64,000 nucleotides of DNA from Azohydromonas caseinilytica (GCF_012927045.1 NZ_JABBFW010000007.1:186001-250000); one strand, 5' to 3'; numbered from the stretch's first letter, positions 38,611 to 47,036 are shown. The notes: generated by a model from the sequence alone, not told the origin. Translations and numbers: made by a program.

Positions 38611-39213
38611 TCAGGCCGGCGCGTGGCGGCAGCCGCCCACCAGCAGCGCCCGCATCTCTTCCAGCGCGCCCTTCTCCACCACGTCCACGCCGCAACCCGC
38701 GCCGGCCGCCATGGCGGCAAAGCGGGCATCGAGCACGCCGGCATCGGCCAGCGCCTGCACACCGGCCGAGGGGTCCAGCGCGCAGCTCTTGACCACCACC
38801 ACCCGCTCGGCATTGAGCCGCAGCGCCAGCCACAGCGCCAGGCTGTCGGAGGTGACGTCCCAGCTGGTGAGCTCGTCGGCGTGCTCGCGCAGCAGCTCCA
38901 GCGGCATCCACAGCGCCGTCTTGCCCGCGCGCAGCGCGCGCCGGATGTCGGCGTCGCGCCCGGCCAGCTGCAGCGAGGGCTGCAGCGCGCGCAGCAGCAG
39001 CGCGCTCTGCCCCATGCCCAGGATCGCCATGTTGTGCGCCGCCAGGTCGTCGAAGCCCCAGGCCGCCTGGGCCTGACGCACCTGCTCCACGAAGGGCCCG
39101 CCACCGGGGACGATCACGACCCGGCCGCGGCCGAGCGAGCCCAGCAGCTCCAGCCAGCGCCGCAGTTGCGGCGCGTCCTCCTGCAGGCTGCCGCCCAGCT
39201 TGACGACCCACAT
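38611..39213 (-). CDS. Amino-acid-kinase-family protein (MfnE-like, Orf20)
   Basis: A 200-residue kinase of the amino-acid-kinase fold: MWVVKLGGSLQEDAPQLRRW at the start, VVIVPGGGPFVEQVRQAQ (nucleotide loop), and SDSLALWLALRLNAERVVVVKSCALDP. It matches the short archaeal MfnE kinases that phosphorylate (aminomethyl)furan-methyl phosphate to the diphosphate for methanofuran synthesis. It begins one base after the stop of the hydantoinase-like gene, in a three-gene minus-strand operon. Confidence 0.85.
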   Translation of the reverse strand: MWVVKLGGSLQEDAPQLRRWLELLGSLGRGRVVIVPGGGPFVEQVRQAQAAWGFDDLAAHNMAILGMGQSALLLRALQPSLQLAGRDADIRRALRAGKTALWMPLELLREHADELTSWDVTSDSLALWLALRLNAERVVVVKSCALDPSAGVQALADAGVLDARFAAMAAGAGCGVDVVEKGALEEMRALLVGGCRHAPA

Positions 39214-39214
39214 G

Positions 39215-40276
39215 TCAGTGCCGCTCCCGCTCCAGCAGCAGCGCCACGGCCACCGCGGGCGCGCACAGCTGCGCCTGGCGCAGCGCTCCCGGCCCGGCAC
39301 CGGGGTCCAGCGGCACCGCCTGCGAAGCGAAATGCACGCAGGGCCGGCCGCGCGCCGCCGCCAGCTTCTCCACCAGGAAGGAGCCGCAGCCCGCCGCCAC
39401 CAACGGTGCCCGCGCCGGCACGCCGGCAGCGGCCAGCACGCGGTCGAGGTTGTGGCCGATGAGGTTGAGCTGCTCGGCGCGCCAGGCGCGGGCGAAGTCC
39501 AGCCAGGCCTCGGCGCCGGCCTCCTCGGCGTCGCGCCCGACCATGCGCGCCAGGCGGCGGCGGGTGCCCTCGGCGTCCTTGGCGCCATGGTCGGCAGCGG
39601 GATGCTGGTCGTGCGCCGGGTCCAGCTCGCCCAGCAGCCGGTACACGTCCGCCGTGGTGGCGAAGAACTCGTTCATCACGTTGTGCGGCCGGCCCTCGAA
39701 GTCGATGCGCTGCGCCAGCGCGCACAGCGGGGTGCGCACCACGCCCTGGTAGACCAGCTCGCCGCTCATCAATCGCTGCGCGTCGGTGCGCCCCCGCGCG
39801 GCAGCCTGTTCCTGGCGCAGCGGGATCAGGTCGCAGGTGGTGCTGCCGATGTCCACCAGCACGCCGTCGCCCACGCGCCGCGCCGCCAGCTGTGCCGTGG
39901 CCAGCCAGTTGGCCGAGGCGATGGCTTCCCATTGCGCCGCCACGTCCTCGGGCGCGACGAAGCCCTGCTCGCCCGCGTAGAAGCGCAGCCCGATGCCCGG
40001 CTGCCGCGCCATGTGGTCGGCGATGCGGCGCACGCCCTCGGCGCGGCTGGCGAACAGGTCGGCCATCTCGCCCGTCATCGTCACCACGTGCTGCGCCCGG
40101 CGCATCTGCGGCCAGCGCGCGCGCGCCTGCGCCAGCACGGCATCGAGCCGGTCCAGGCTTTCCCACAGCGGGCAGGCCCACTGCACCGCGTCCTGCAGCC
40201 GGCCGTTGCGTACCCAGGCGGCCTTGACATGCGCGCCGCCGATGTCCCAGCCGACGACGTGGCGTTCAGGCTGCAT
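39215..40276 (-). CDS. Hydantoinase/oxoprolinase-type protein (MfnF-like, Orf19)
   Basis: A 353-residue protein of the hydantoinase-A-like family of H4MPT clusters. ATP/phosphate-binding loops are visible as HVVGWDIGGAHVKAAWV and VLVDIGSTTCDLIPLR, followed by HNVMNEFFATTADVYRLLG and LVAAGCGSFLVEKLAA. Archaeal MfnF joins the furan diphosphate with glutamyl-tyramine; this homologue probably makes the analogous bond. It overlaps the ATP-grasp gene upstream by 11 bases. Confidence 0.85.
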   Translation of the reverse strand: MQPERHVVGWDIGGAHVKAAWVRNGRLQDAVQWACPLWESLDRLDAVLAQARARWPQMRRAQHVVTMTGEMADLFASRAEGVRRIADHMARQPGIGLRFYAGEQGFVAPEDVAAQWEAIASANWLATAQLAARRVGDGVLVDIGSTTCDLIPLRQEQAAARGRTDAQRLMSGELVYQGVVRTPLCALAQRIDFEGRPHNVMNEFFATTADVYRLLGELDPAHDQHPAADHGAKDAEGTRRRLARMVGRDAEEAGAEAWLDFARAWRAEQLNLIGHNLDRVLAAAGVPARAPLVAAGCGSFLVEKLAAARGRPCVHFASQAVPLDPGAGPGALRQAQLCAPAVAVALLLERERH

Positions 40277-41234
40277 GCCGCACCTCCGCGCGCGCGAACT
40301 GGCTCAGCACCTCCAGCCCCAGCCGCCGGCCCAGCCGCTGCGACAGGCCGACGAAGGCGGTGGTTAGGCGCGGGTTCACCTCGATCAGCACCGGCCCGCG
40401 CGTCGCGTGCCACACCAGGTCGATGCCGATGCAGCCGCGCAGGCCCGGCAGCGCCAGCACCACGTCGCGCGCCAGGCGCTGCAGCACCGGCGCGCGCGCG
40501 TCGTCCAAGGGGATCACCCCCTGCTCCACGCCGCCGAAGTGCAGCGCTCCATCCGCGCCCACCGCCACCCGCTGGCGGTTGATGCTCAGCAGCTCGGTGC
40601 GGGCGCTGCCGCACAGCAGCGACAGGCTCAGCGGCTCGCCGTCCACCCAGGGCTCCAGCGTGGCGCTGGCGTTCATGCGCTGGCGCTGGCGCAGGTCGGC
40701 CTTGGCCTGCGCCAGGTCCTCGTGCACGCGGGTGTGCAGCGCGCCGGCGCCGTCGTCGGGTTTCACCACCCAGCGCGCGGCGGCGTCCGCGCTGGCGCCG
40801 TCCAGCGGCGTGGGCAGCCCGTGGCGCGCCAGGTGCTCCAGGGTGGCGAGCTTGCTGCTGGCCACGCGGATGGCGGCGCTGTCGCAGCCGATCCAGCGCA
40901 GCGGCCCGACCAGCTTGCGCAGGCAACCGAGCAGGCCGCCGGTTTCGGGCGCGACGATCCAGCACAGGTCATGCGCCGCGGCCTGGCGCAGCACGAAGTC
41001 GTGCGGCGATTCGTCGGGGCGCGGACTGACCCACTGCACCCCCGGCGGCGCCGGGCAATGCGGCACGGTGGCGGCGGCGCTCACCTGCAGCCCCGGCACG
41101 CCGGCGAGGTCGGCCACCAGCGCGTCGCGCATGGCGACGCCCTGTTCCAGCAGCTCCTCGTCATCGCCGTCCTCGCCGCCGACCAGGCCACCCCCGCTGA
41201 GATACTCGTAGACGAACACGCGTTGGGCTTGCAT
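40266..41234 (-). CDS. ATP-grasp ligase of cofactor biosynthesis (Orf21-like)
   Basis: A 322-residue ATP-grasp protein. It starts AQRVFVYEYLSGGGLVGG, typical of the MfnD/Orf21 group, with ATP-binding RWVVKPDDGAGALHTRV and the Mg-binding CIGIDLVWHATRGPVLIEVNPRLTT. Archaeal MfnD is a tyramine-glutamate ligase, so glutamylation of an amine for the methanofuran chain is the likely role. AGAAGGA precedes the ATG at 41234. That ATG overlaps, on opposite strands, the ATG of the next gene (41233-41235): the sequence CATG serves both. Confidence 0.84.
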   Translation of the reverse strand: MQAQRVFVYEYLSGGGLVGGEDGDDEELLEQGVAMRDALVADLAGVPGLQVSAAATVPHCPAPPGVQWVSPRPDESPHDFVLRQAAAHDLCWIVAPETGGLLGCLRKLVGPLRWIGCDSAAIRVASSKLATLEHLARHGLPTPLDGASADAAARWVVKPDDGAGALHTRVHEDLAQAKADLRQRQRMNASATLEPWVDGEPLSLSLLCGSARTELLSINRQRVAVGADGALHFGGVEQGVIPLDDARAPVLQRLARDVVLALPGLRGCIGIDLVWHATRGPVLIEVNPRLTTAFVGLSQRLGRRLGLEVLSQFARAEVRHAA

Positions 41235-41958
41235 GACTTCATTCCTTCTTGTTCCTGTCATCGACCTGCTGGGCGGCCAGGTGGTGCGCGCCGTGCGCGG
41301 CCAGCGCCACCTCTACCGACCCATCGAATCGCCCCTGTGCCGCGGCAGCGAGCCGCTGGCCGTGGCGAGCGCGCTGTGCGAGCGCGCGGCGTCGGACACC
41401 CTCTACGTCGCCGACCTCGACGCCCTGACGGGCCGTGATGCGCAGACGCCCCTGCTGGCGCGCCTGCTCGCTGCCCGGCCCGGCCTGAGGGTGTGGCTGG
41501 ACGGTGGGTTCAACGATCTGGCCTCGGCCCGGGCCACGCTGGCCGGCCTGGGCGAGCACGCGGTGCGGGTGCGGCCGGTGTTCGGCACCGAGTCTTTCAG
41601 TTCGGCCGAGGCTTTCGACGAGTGCTTCCCGGAGGGCGCCGCTGCGGGCACGCCCTTGCCGGAGGCGCTGCTGTCCCTGGACCGCCGCCAGGAGACGCCG
41701 ATGGACCCGGCCGGCGCCTGGACGCAGCCCGCGCGCTGGCCGCGCGAGCTGATCGTGATGACGCTGGACCGCGTCGGCGCCGACGCCGGGCCGGACCTGG
41801 ACACGCTGGCCGCGGTGCAGGCGCGCTCGCCGCAGGCCGGGCTCATCGGTGCGGGCGGCATCCGCAGCAAGGCCGACCTGGAGGCCGCCCAGGCCGCCGG
41901 CGCCCGCGGCTGGCTGGTGGCCAGCGCGCTGCACGACCTGAAACTGCGCGCGCGCTGA
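41233..41958 (+). CDS. HisA-like TIM-barrel protein (Orf22-like)
   Basis: A 241-residue (beta/alpha)8 protein similar to HisA. It opens LLVPVIDLLGGQVVRAVRGQRHLYRP, as H4MPT-cluster HisA homologues do, with DTLYVADLDALTG, GLRVWLDGGFNDL and GLIGAGGIRSKADLEAAQAAGARGWLVASAL at the end. The HisA reaction itself is unlikely; its role in H4MPT or furan-carrier synthesis is unknown. A stop lies 8 codons upstream in frame and no GTG or TTG intervenes, so ATG 41233 is the first possible start, sharing bases with the opposite gene. No clear ribosome-binding site. Confidence 0.83.
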   Translation: MTSFLLVPVIDLLGGQVVRAVRGQRHLYRPIESPLCRGSEPLAVASALCERAASDTLYVADLDALTGRDAQTPLLARLLAARPGLRVWLDGGFNDLASARATLAGLGEHAVRVRPVFGTESFSSAEAFDECFPEGAAAGTPLPEALLSLDRRQETPMDPAGAWTQPARWPRELIVMTLDRVGADAGPDLDTLAAVQARSPQAGLIGAGGIRSKADLEAAQAAGARGWLVASALHDLKLRAR

Positions 41959-42096
41959 CACCCCTGGCCGCCCGGCGGGTCGGGCGGGCCGGCTGAAAGA
42001 GGGTGGCCGGTGCTCCATGGCGGGGGTGAAACACGTTCCGTGCCATGGGGGGCGTGCGCTTTCACGGTAGCCCGGACACTGAAAGGTGCCGCCATC

Positions 42097-42120
42097 CACT
42101 TCGTCATTCCCGCGAAGGCG
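42097..42120. repeat. Partial inverted-repeat element (TTCCCGCGAAGGCG)
   Basis: CACTTCGTCATTCCCGCGAA then GGCG, the left arm of the family at 3218 and 5532, without the right arm. It lies in the 283-base space before fhcB. Confidence 0.65.
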
Positions 42121-42129
42121 CCCGCCACA

Positions 42130-42154
42130 CACTGTCCCACCCCCGTGGCACTGT
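42130..42154. promoter_or_regulatory. Paired CACTGT sites upstream of the fhc promoter
   Basis: CACTGT at 42130-42135 and again at 42149-42154, 19 bp apart (about two helical turns), roughly 107 and 88 bases upstream of the predicted sigma-54 start. The hexamer is shared with the mptG and FolB-like promoter regions. Confidence 0.5.
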
Positions 42155-42213
42155 GAATCTCCCCCGGCGCAGCCTCCGCCCGCGACAGCCCCGAGGTTCC
42201 CCATCGCAGCTCG

Positions 42214-42228
42214 TGGCATGGGCCTTGC
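42214..42228 (+). promoter_or_regulatory. Sigma-54 promoter of the fhcBADC operon
   Basis: TGGCATGGGCCTTGC: exact TGGC and TTGC, GG-N10-GC spacing, and the -24 box TGGCAT one base from consensus. Predicted transcription start is near 42240, just before the ATG at 42242. Confidence 0.65.
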
Positions 42229-42241
42229 GGAATCCGCCGCC

Positions 42242-43513
42242 ATGGATGACGCCCCTGACGTGGTTGCCGACCCGGCCGCCGGCCCCTGGACCTGCCCCTT
42301 CTGCACGCTGCTGTGCGACGGCTTCGGCGTGGCCGCCGGGCCCGACGGCCGGCTGCAGTTGCAGGGCAGCGACTGCCCGCGCGCGCAGCGGGGGCTGGCG
42401 CAGTTCGCGGCCCAGCCGGGCAACGCCGCACCGCCCCTGGTCAACGGCACCCCCGCCACGCCGGAAGCGGCCGTGGCCGCCGCTGCGCAGCTGCTGCGCC
42501 GCAGCCGGCTGCCGCTGTTCGGCGGCCTGGGCACCGACGTGGCCGGTGCCCGTGCGCTGTACCGGCTGGTGGAGCGCAGCGGCGGTGTCAGCGACCACAT
42601 GAACGGCCCGGCGCTGTTCACCGCCGCGCGCGCGCTGCAGGACCGCGGCGGCTACACCACCACGCTGGCCGAGGTGCGCAACCGTGCCGACCTCATCGTC
42701 TGTCTGACGCGGCCCACCGAGAACTTCCCCGAGTTCTTCCGCCGCTGCAGCGTGGGCGACACCTCGCTCGTGCCGAATCGCCGCATCGTCTACCTGGGCC
42801 TGGAACCCGAGGCCGCGCTGCAGGGCCTGCCCGGCGTGACGGTGGACCAGCTGCCGCTGCAGAACGGTGACCTGTTCACCACCCTCTCGACGCTGCAGGC
42901 GCTGTGCGCTGACCGCGTCGTGCCGGGCGCGGGCCAGGACCTCGTGGACCTGGCCGAGGCGCTGGTCGCGGCCCAGTACACGGTGCTGGTGTGGGAGCCC
43001 GGCCGGCTGGGCGAGCACGGCGCGCTGGCGGCGGAAGTGATCCACCAGATCGTCAACGCCATCAACCACGTGGCCCGCGCCGCCTCGCTGGCGCTGGGCG
43101 GCAACGAGGGCGCCGGCACGGTGCAGCAGGTCTTCGCCTGGCTGTCCGGGCTGTCCACGCGCACGCACTGCTCGCCCCTGGGCCTGGAGCACGATCCGCT
43201 GCGCCACGACGCGCGGCGGCTGGTGGCGCAGCAGGACGTGGACGCGCTGTTCTGGGTCAACGCCTTCCATGCCGAGCCCCCGCCGCCGACGGGTTTGCCG
43301 CTGGTGCTGCTGGGGCATCCCGGCACGCCGCCGCCCCCGGCCGGCGTGGACAGCGTGTTCATCCCGGTGGCCACGCCCGGCATCGGGCAGGCCGGCCACC
43401 TGTTCCGCACCGACGGCACGGTGCTGATGCCGCTGCGCGCGCTGCGCCCGGACCCGCTGCCCGGCGTGGCCCAGGTCGTGGCGGCGATCAGCGCGGAGTT
43501 CGAAAAAGCATGA
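42242..43513 (+). CDS. fhcB: Formyltransferase/hydrolase complex subunit B
   Basis: A 423-residue subunit of the Fhc complex, homologous to the molybdopterin subunit of archaeal formylmethanofuran dehydrogenase but without metal redox chemistry. The N-terminal WTCPFCTLLCDGFGV retains Cys from the ancestral iron-sulfur motif; the rest has RLPLFGGLGTDVAGARALYR, RADLIVCLTRPTENFPEFF and ALGGNEGAGTVQQVFAWLSG. It heads a four-gene ATGA-linked operon. ATG 42242 is preferred; ATG 42218 lies inside the sigma-54 promoter, and a GTG at 42260 is a further option. Confidence 0.88.
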   Translation: MDDAPDVVADPAAGPWTCPFCTLLCDGFGVAAGPDGRLQLQGSDCPRAQRGLAQFAAQPGNAAPPLVNGTPATPEAAVAAAAQLLRRSRLPLFGGLGTDVAGARALYRLVERSGGVSDHMNGPALFTAARALQDRGGYTTTLAEVRNRADLIVCLTRPTENFPEFFRRCSVGDTSLVPNRRIVYLGLEPEAALQGLPGVTVDQLPLQNGDLFTTLSTLQALCADRVVPGAGQDLVDLAEALVAAQYTVLVWEPGRLGEHGALAAEVIHQIVNAINHVARAASLALGGNEGAGTVQQVFAWLSGLSTRTHCSPLGLEHDPLRHDARRLVAQQDVDALFWVNAFHAEPPPPTGLPLVLLGHPGTPPPPAGVDSVFIPVATPGIGQAGHLFRTDGTVLMPLRALRPDPLPGVAQVVAAISAEFEKA

Positions 43514-45198
43514 CCACATTCCTGCTCAGGGGCGGCCACGTCGTCGATCCGGCCTCCGGCCTGGACGCGGTGCAAGACGTGCACGTGCGCGACGGCCACA
43601 TCGTGGCGCCCGACCCGGCCACGCCGCCTGCCGAGGTGTTCGATGTTTCCGGCTGCGTGGTGATGGCCGGCGGCATCGACATGCACACGCATATCGGCGG
43701 CGGCAAGGTCAATCTGGCGCGCATGCTGCTGCCCGAGGACCACCGCCGTGGCCGTGACCCGGTGCCGCGCCCGACCAACCCGCTGGAGCTCGACGCCTGC
43801 GGCACCTGCGCGCCGGGCACGCTCTCCACCGGCTACCGCTACGTCGAGATGGGCTACACGGCCGCCTTCGAGCCGGCCATGGTGGCGAGCAACGCGCGCC
43901 ACGCCCACATGGAAATGGGCGACGTGCCCATCCTCGACCACGGCGCCTACGTGATGCTGGGCAACGAGGAGCTGTTCCTGCAGATGCTCGCGGAGGGCCA
44001 GCCCTTCGAGCGCATCCGCGACTACGTGGGCTGGGCCATCGACGCCACCAAGGCCATGGGCGTGAAGGTGGTGAACCCGGGCGGCATCTCGGCCTTCAAG
44101 TTCAACCAGCGCCGCCTGGACGTGGACGGCAAGCACACGCACTGGGACATCACGCCGCGCCAGGTGCTGGCCACCCTGTCGCGCGCGGTGCACGAGCTGG
44201 GCCTGGCGCACCCGCTGCACATCCATGCCAGCAACCTGGGCGCGGCCGGCAACATCGCCTCCACGCTGGCGACCATCGACGCGCTGGAAGGACTGCCCGG
44301 CCACCTCACGCACGTGCAGTTCCACAGCTACGGCAAGGAAGGGCCGTTCAAATTCTCCTCGGCGGCGCGGGAGCTGGCGGAGGCGGTCAACGCCCACCCG
44401 AACGTCTCCATCGACGTGGGCCAGGTGATCTTCGGCCAGACCGTCACGGCCTCGGGCGACACCATGAGCCAGCTCGCCACCGCGGCGCTGGCACATCCGC
44501 GCAAGTGGACCGGCGCCGACATCGAGTGCGTGGGCGGCTGCGGGGTGGTGCCCTTCAAGTACCGCGAGCAGAGCTACGTCAACGCGCTGCAGTGGAGCAT
44601 CGGCCTGGAGCTGTTTCTGCTGATCAAAGACCCGTGGCGCGTGGTGCTGACCACCGACCATCCCAACGGCGGGCCGTTCACCAGCTACCCGCATCTGATC
44701 CGGCTGCTGATGGACAAATCCTTCCGCGACGAGCAGCTCTCCAAGCTGCACCCGGAGGTGGCGGCCAACTCGGCGCTGAAGTCGATGGACCGCGAGTACA
44801 CGCTCAACGAGATCGCCATCGTCACGCGCGCCGGCCCGGCGCGGCTGCTGGGGCTGCGCGACCGCGGCCGGCTGGGCGCGGGCGCGGCGGCGGACATCGC
44901 CGTGTACCGGCGCCAGGACGACGCGCAGGCCATGTTCACCACGCCGGAGCTGGTGTTCAAGGACGGCCGGCTGGTGGCGCAGGCCGGGCGCATCCTGGCC
45001 GTGCCCACCGGCGGCACGCACTTCGTGACGCCGGAGTACGACCGCTCCATCACCAAGCTGCTGCGCAGCTGGGCGAACAAGCACGGCAGCATCCACCCCG
45101 ACCATGTCGCCATCGGGCGCGACGAGCTGTGTGCCTGCTGCAACGGCGGACGGCTGCTGCCGGCGGCGTGCTTCGGCACGGAGGAGTTCGAGGCATGA
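43510..45198 (+). CDS. fhcA: Formyltransferase/hydrolase complex subunit A (hydrolase)
   Basis: A 562-residue amidohydrolase-type subunit that hydrolyses formyl-carrier to formate. Zinc-site motifs include GGIDMHTHIGGGKVNLARML near the start, the carboxylated-Lys region GWAIDATKAMGVKVVNPGG, LHIHASNLGAAGN, and HVQFHSYGKEG, with VLTTDHPNGGPF later. Length fits FhcA. The C-terminus carries a CACCNGGRLLPAACFG Cys cluster. ATGA overlaps on both sides. Confidence 0.94.
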   Translation: MTTFLLRGGHVVDPASGLDAVQDVHVRDGHIVAPDPATPPAEVFDVSGCVVMAGGIDMHTHIGGGKVNLARMLLPEDHRRGRDPVPRPTNPLELDACGTCAPGTLSTGYRYVEMGYTAAFEPAMVASNARHAHMEMGDVPILDHGAYVMLGNEELFLQMLAEGQPFERIRDYVGWAIDATKAMGVKVVNPGGISAFKFNQRRLDVDGKHTHWDITPRQVLATLSRAVHELGLAHPLHIHASNLGAAGNIASTLATIDALEGLPGHLTHVQFHSYGKEGPFKFSSAARELAEAVNAHPNVSIDVGQVIFGQTVTASGDTMSQLATAALAHPRKWTGADIECVGGCGVVPFKYREQSYVNALQWSIGLELFLLIKDPWRVVLTTDHPNGGPFTSYPHLIRLLMDKSFRDEQLSKLHPEVAANSALKSMDREYTLNEIAIVTRAGPARLLGLRDRGRLGAGAAADIAVYRRQDDAQAMFTTPELVFKDGRLVAQAGRILAVPTGGTHFVTPEYDRSITKLLRSWANKHGSIHPDHVAIGRDELCACCNGGRLLPAACFGTEEFEA

Positions 45199-46115
45199 CG
45201 GGCGCTGTGAACCTCAACGGCGTGCTCGTCGATGACGGCTTCGCCGAGGCCTTTCCGATGAAGGGCACGCGGCTGCTGATCACGGCGCACAACGCCGAGT
45301 GGGCGCACCATGCCGCCGTGGCCGCCACCGGCTTCGCCACCTCCGTGATCGCCTGCGGCTGCGAGGCGGCCATCGAGCGCGAGCTCTCGGCCGAGGAGAC
45401 GCCCGACGGGCGCCCGGGCGTGTCGGTGCTGATCTTCTCCATGTCCGGCAAGGAGCTGGCCAAGCAGGTGGAGCGGCGCGTGGGCCAGTGCGTGCTGACC
45501 TGCCCCACCACGGCGGTCTATGCCGGGCTGGACCAGGGCGAGGCCATCGCGCTGGGCAAGAACCTGCGCTTCTTCGGCGACGGCTGGCAGGTGAGCAAGG
45601 TCATCGACGGCCGGCGCTACTGGCGCGTGCCGGTGATGGACGGCGAGTTCGTCGCGCAGGAAACGACCTTCGTCGTCAAGGGCGTGGGCGGCGGCAACCT
45701 GCTGCTGATCGCGCGCGACGTGCCCGCCGCGCTGGGCGCGGCCGAGGCCGCGGTGGCGGCGATGCGGCGGGTGCCCAACGTCATCATGCCCTTCCCCGGC
45801 GGCGTGGTGCGCTCGGGCTCCAAGGTGGGCAGCAAGTACCCGGCACTGTCCGCTTCCACCAACGACGCCTTCTGCCCCTCGCTGGCCGGCGTGTCGCCGC
45901 GCAGCGAGCTGCAGCCGGGCCAGGACTGCGTGATGGAGATCGTCATCGACGGATTGAGCGAGGCCGACGTGGCCGCCGCCATGCGCGCGGGCCTGCACGC
46001 GGCGCTGGAGCGCGGAGCCGACAGCGGCCTGCTGCGCATCTCCGCCGGCAACTACGGCGGCAAGCTGGGCCCCTTCCTCTTCCACCTGCACCCGCTGCTG
46101 GAGGTGAAAGTATGA
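45195..46115 (+). CDS. fhcD: Formyltransferase/hydrolase complex subunit D (formyltransferase)
   Basis: A 306-residue formylmethanofuran:H4MPT formyltransferase homologue moving the formyl group from H4MPT to the furan carrier. Clear family segments are DDGFAEAFPMKGTRLLITAHN, VGQCVLTCPTTAVYAGLD, VKGVGGGNLLLIARDVPAA and NVIMPFPGGVVRSGSKVGSK. It sits third in the fhc operon, coupled by ATGA to both neighbours. Confidence 0.95.
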   Translation: MTGAVNLNGVLVDDGFAEAFPMKGTRLLITAHNAEWAHHAAVAATGFATSVIACGCEAAIERELSAEETPDGRPGVSVLIFSMSGKELAKQVERRVGQCVLTCPTTAVYAGLDQGEAIALGKNLRFFGDGWQVSKVIDGRRYWRVPVMDGEFVAQETTFVVKGVGGGNLLLIARDVPAALGAAEAAVAAMRRVPNVIMPFPGGVVRSGSKVGSKYPALSASTNDAFCPSLAGVSPRSELQPGQDCVMEIVIDGLSEADVAAAMRAGLHAALERGADSGLLRISAGNYGGKLGPFLFHLHPLLEVKV

Positions 46116-46924
46116 GCTGGGTGTTGAGCCTGATGCAGCCGCCGCCGCTGCGCCTGGACCTGCGCAACCTCGTGCCGCAGGCGCTGGCCGGCCTGGCGCC
46201 GGCGGCCGTCGAGACACTGTCGCTGTGGCAAGGCCGGCAGGCGCTGCCGCTGGCCGAGTTCTTCCAGGTGTCCCGCACCGAGGGCGCGGACGACACGCTC
46301 GTTTTCGAGGGCGACCTGTCCCGTTGCGACCGCATCGGCTGGCAGCTGGCCGGCGGGCGCATCGAAGTGCGCGGCAACGCGGGCGATCTGGTCGGCGCGG
46401 GCATGGCGGCCGGCGAGATCAGCGTGGCCGGCAGCGCCGGGCTGCTGGCGGGCTGCGAGATGCAGGGCGGGCTGCTGACGGTGCGCGGCAACGTCGGCGA
46501 CTTCGCCGCCGCGCCGCTGCCCGGGAACATGGAGGGCGTGCGCGGCGGCACGCTGGTCGTGCACGGCAATGCCGGGGCGCGGCTGGCGGACCGCATGCGC
46601 CGCGGCCTGGTGCTGGTGCACGGCAGCGTGGGCGACTTCGCCGCCTCGCGGCTGGTGGCCGGCACGGTGGCCATCGGCGGCGCGGCGGGCGCGCACGCCG
46701 GCTTCCAGATGCGCCGCGGCACGCTGCTGTGCGCGGGGCCGGCGCCGCTGCACTCGCCCACCTTCGTTCCCACGCGCCACGACACCGGCGTGATCTGGCA
46801 GCTGCTGTCGCGCTCGCTGGTGCGCCATGGCGGCGCCTTCGCCGGGCTGCCGGCGCGGCGCATGCAGCGGCTGGCGGGGGACCTGGCGACCGGCGGGCGG
46901 GGGGAGATCCTGCTGCCGCAATGA
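46112..46924 (+). CDS. fhcC: Formyltransferase/hydrolase complex subunit C
   Basis: A 270-residue subunit with the glutamate-synthase-alpha-like right-handed beta-helix: repeats of the G-X-X-G-D/E type such as EVRGNAGDLVGAGMAAGEISVAGSAG-type turns, TVRGNVGDFAAAPLPGNMEG and LVHGSVGDFAASRLVAG. In the Fhc complex it forms the scaffold near the carrier-binding site. Gene order fhcB-A-D-C. It is followed by an inverted-repeat element that may act as the transcript end. Confidence 0.93.
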   Translation: MSWVLSLMQPPPLRLDLRNLVPQALAGLAPAAVETLSLWQGRQALPLAEFFQVSRTEGADDTLVFEGDLSRCDRIGWQLAGGRIEVRGNAGDLVGAGMAAGEISVAGSAGLLAGCEMQGGLLTVRGNVGDFAAAPLPGNMEGVRGGTLVVHGNAGARLADRMRRGLVLVHGSVGDFAASRLVAGTVAIGGAAGAHAGFQMRRGTLLCAGPAPLHSPTFVPTRHDTGVIWQLLSRSLVRHGGAFAGLPARRMQRLAGDLATGGRGEILLPQ

Positions 46925-46930
46925 AAGTGT

Positions 46931-46972
46931 CCCGTTCGGGCTGAGCCCTTCGACAAGCTCAGGGCGAACGGG
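46931..46972. repeat. Inverted-repeat element, CCGTTCG/CGAACGG family, copy 4 (compact)
   Basis: CCCGTTCGGGCTGAGC and GCTCAGGGCGAACGGG form a 16-base pair of arms with two mismatches around a 10-base centre. It is the shortest copy, a single hairpin right after fhcC. Confidence 0.85.
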
Positions 46973-47036
46973 AAGAGACAGCAACCTTCGCGGCACGTTC
47001 CAGCGTCCGCGGTTTCACACAGACAGGAACATCACC

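Noticed and set aside
46990-47020. Sigma-54-like sequence (CGGCACGTTCCAGC) before the second fae-like gene
   Set aside because: GG and GC are 9 rather than 10 bases apart and the -12 box is absent.
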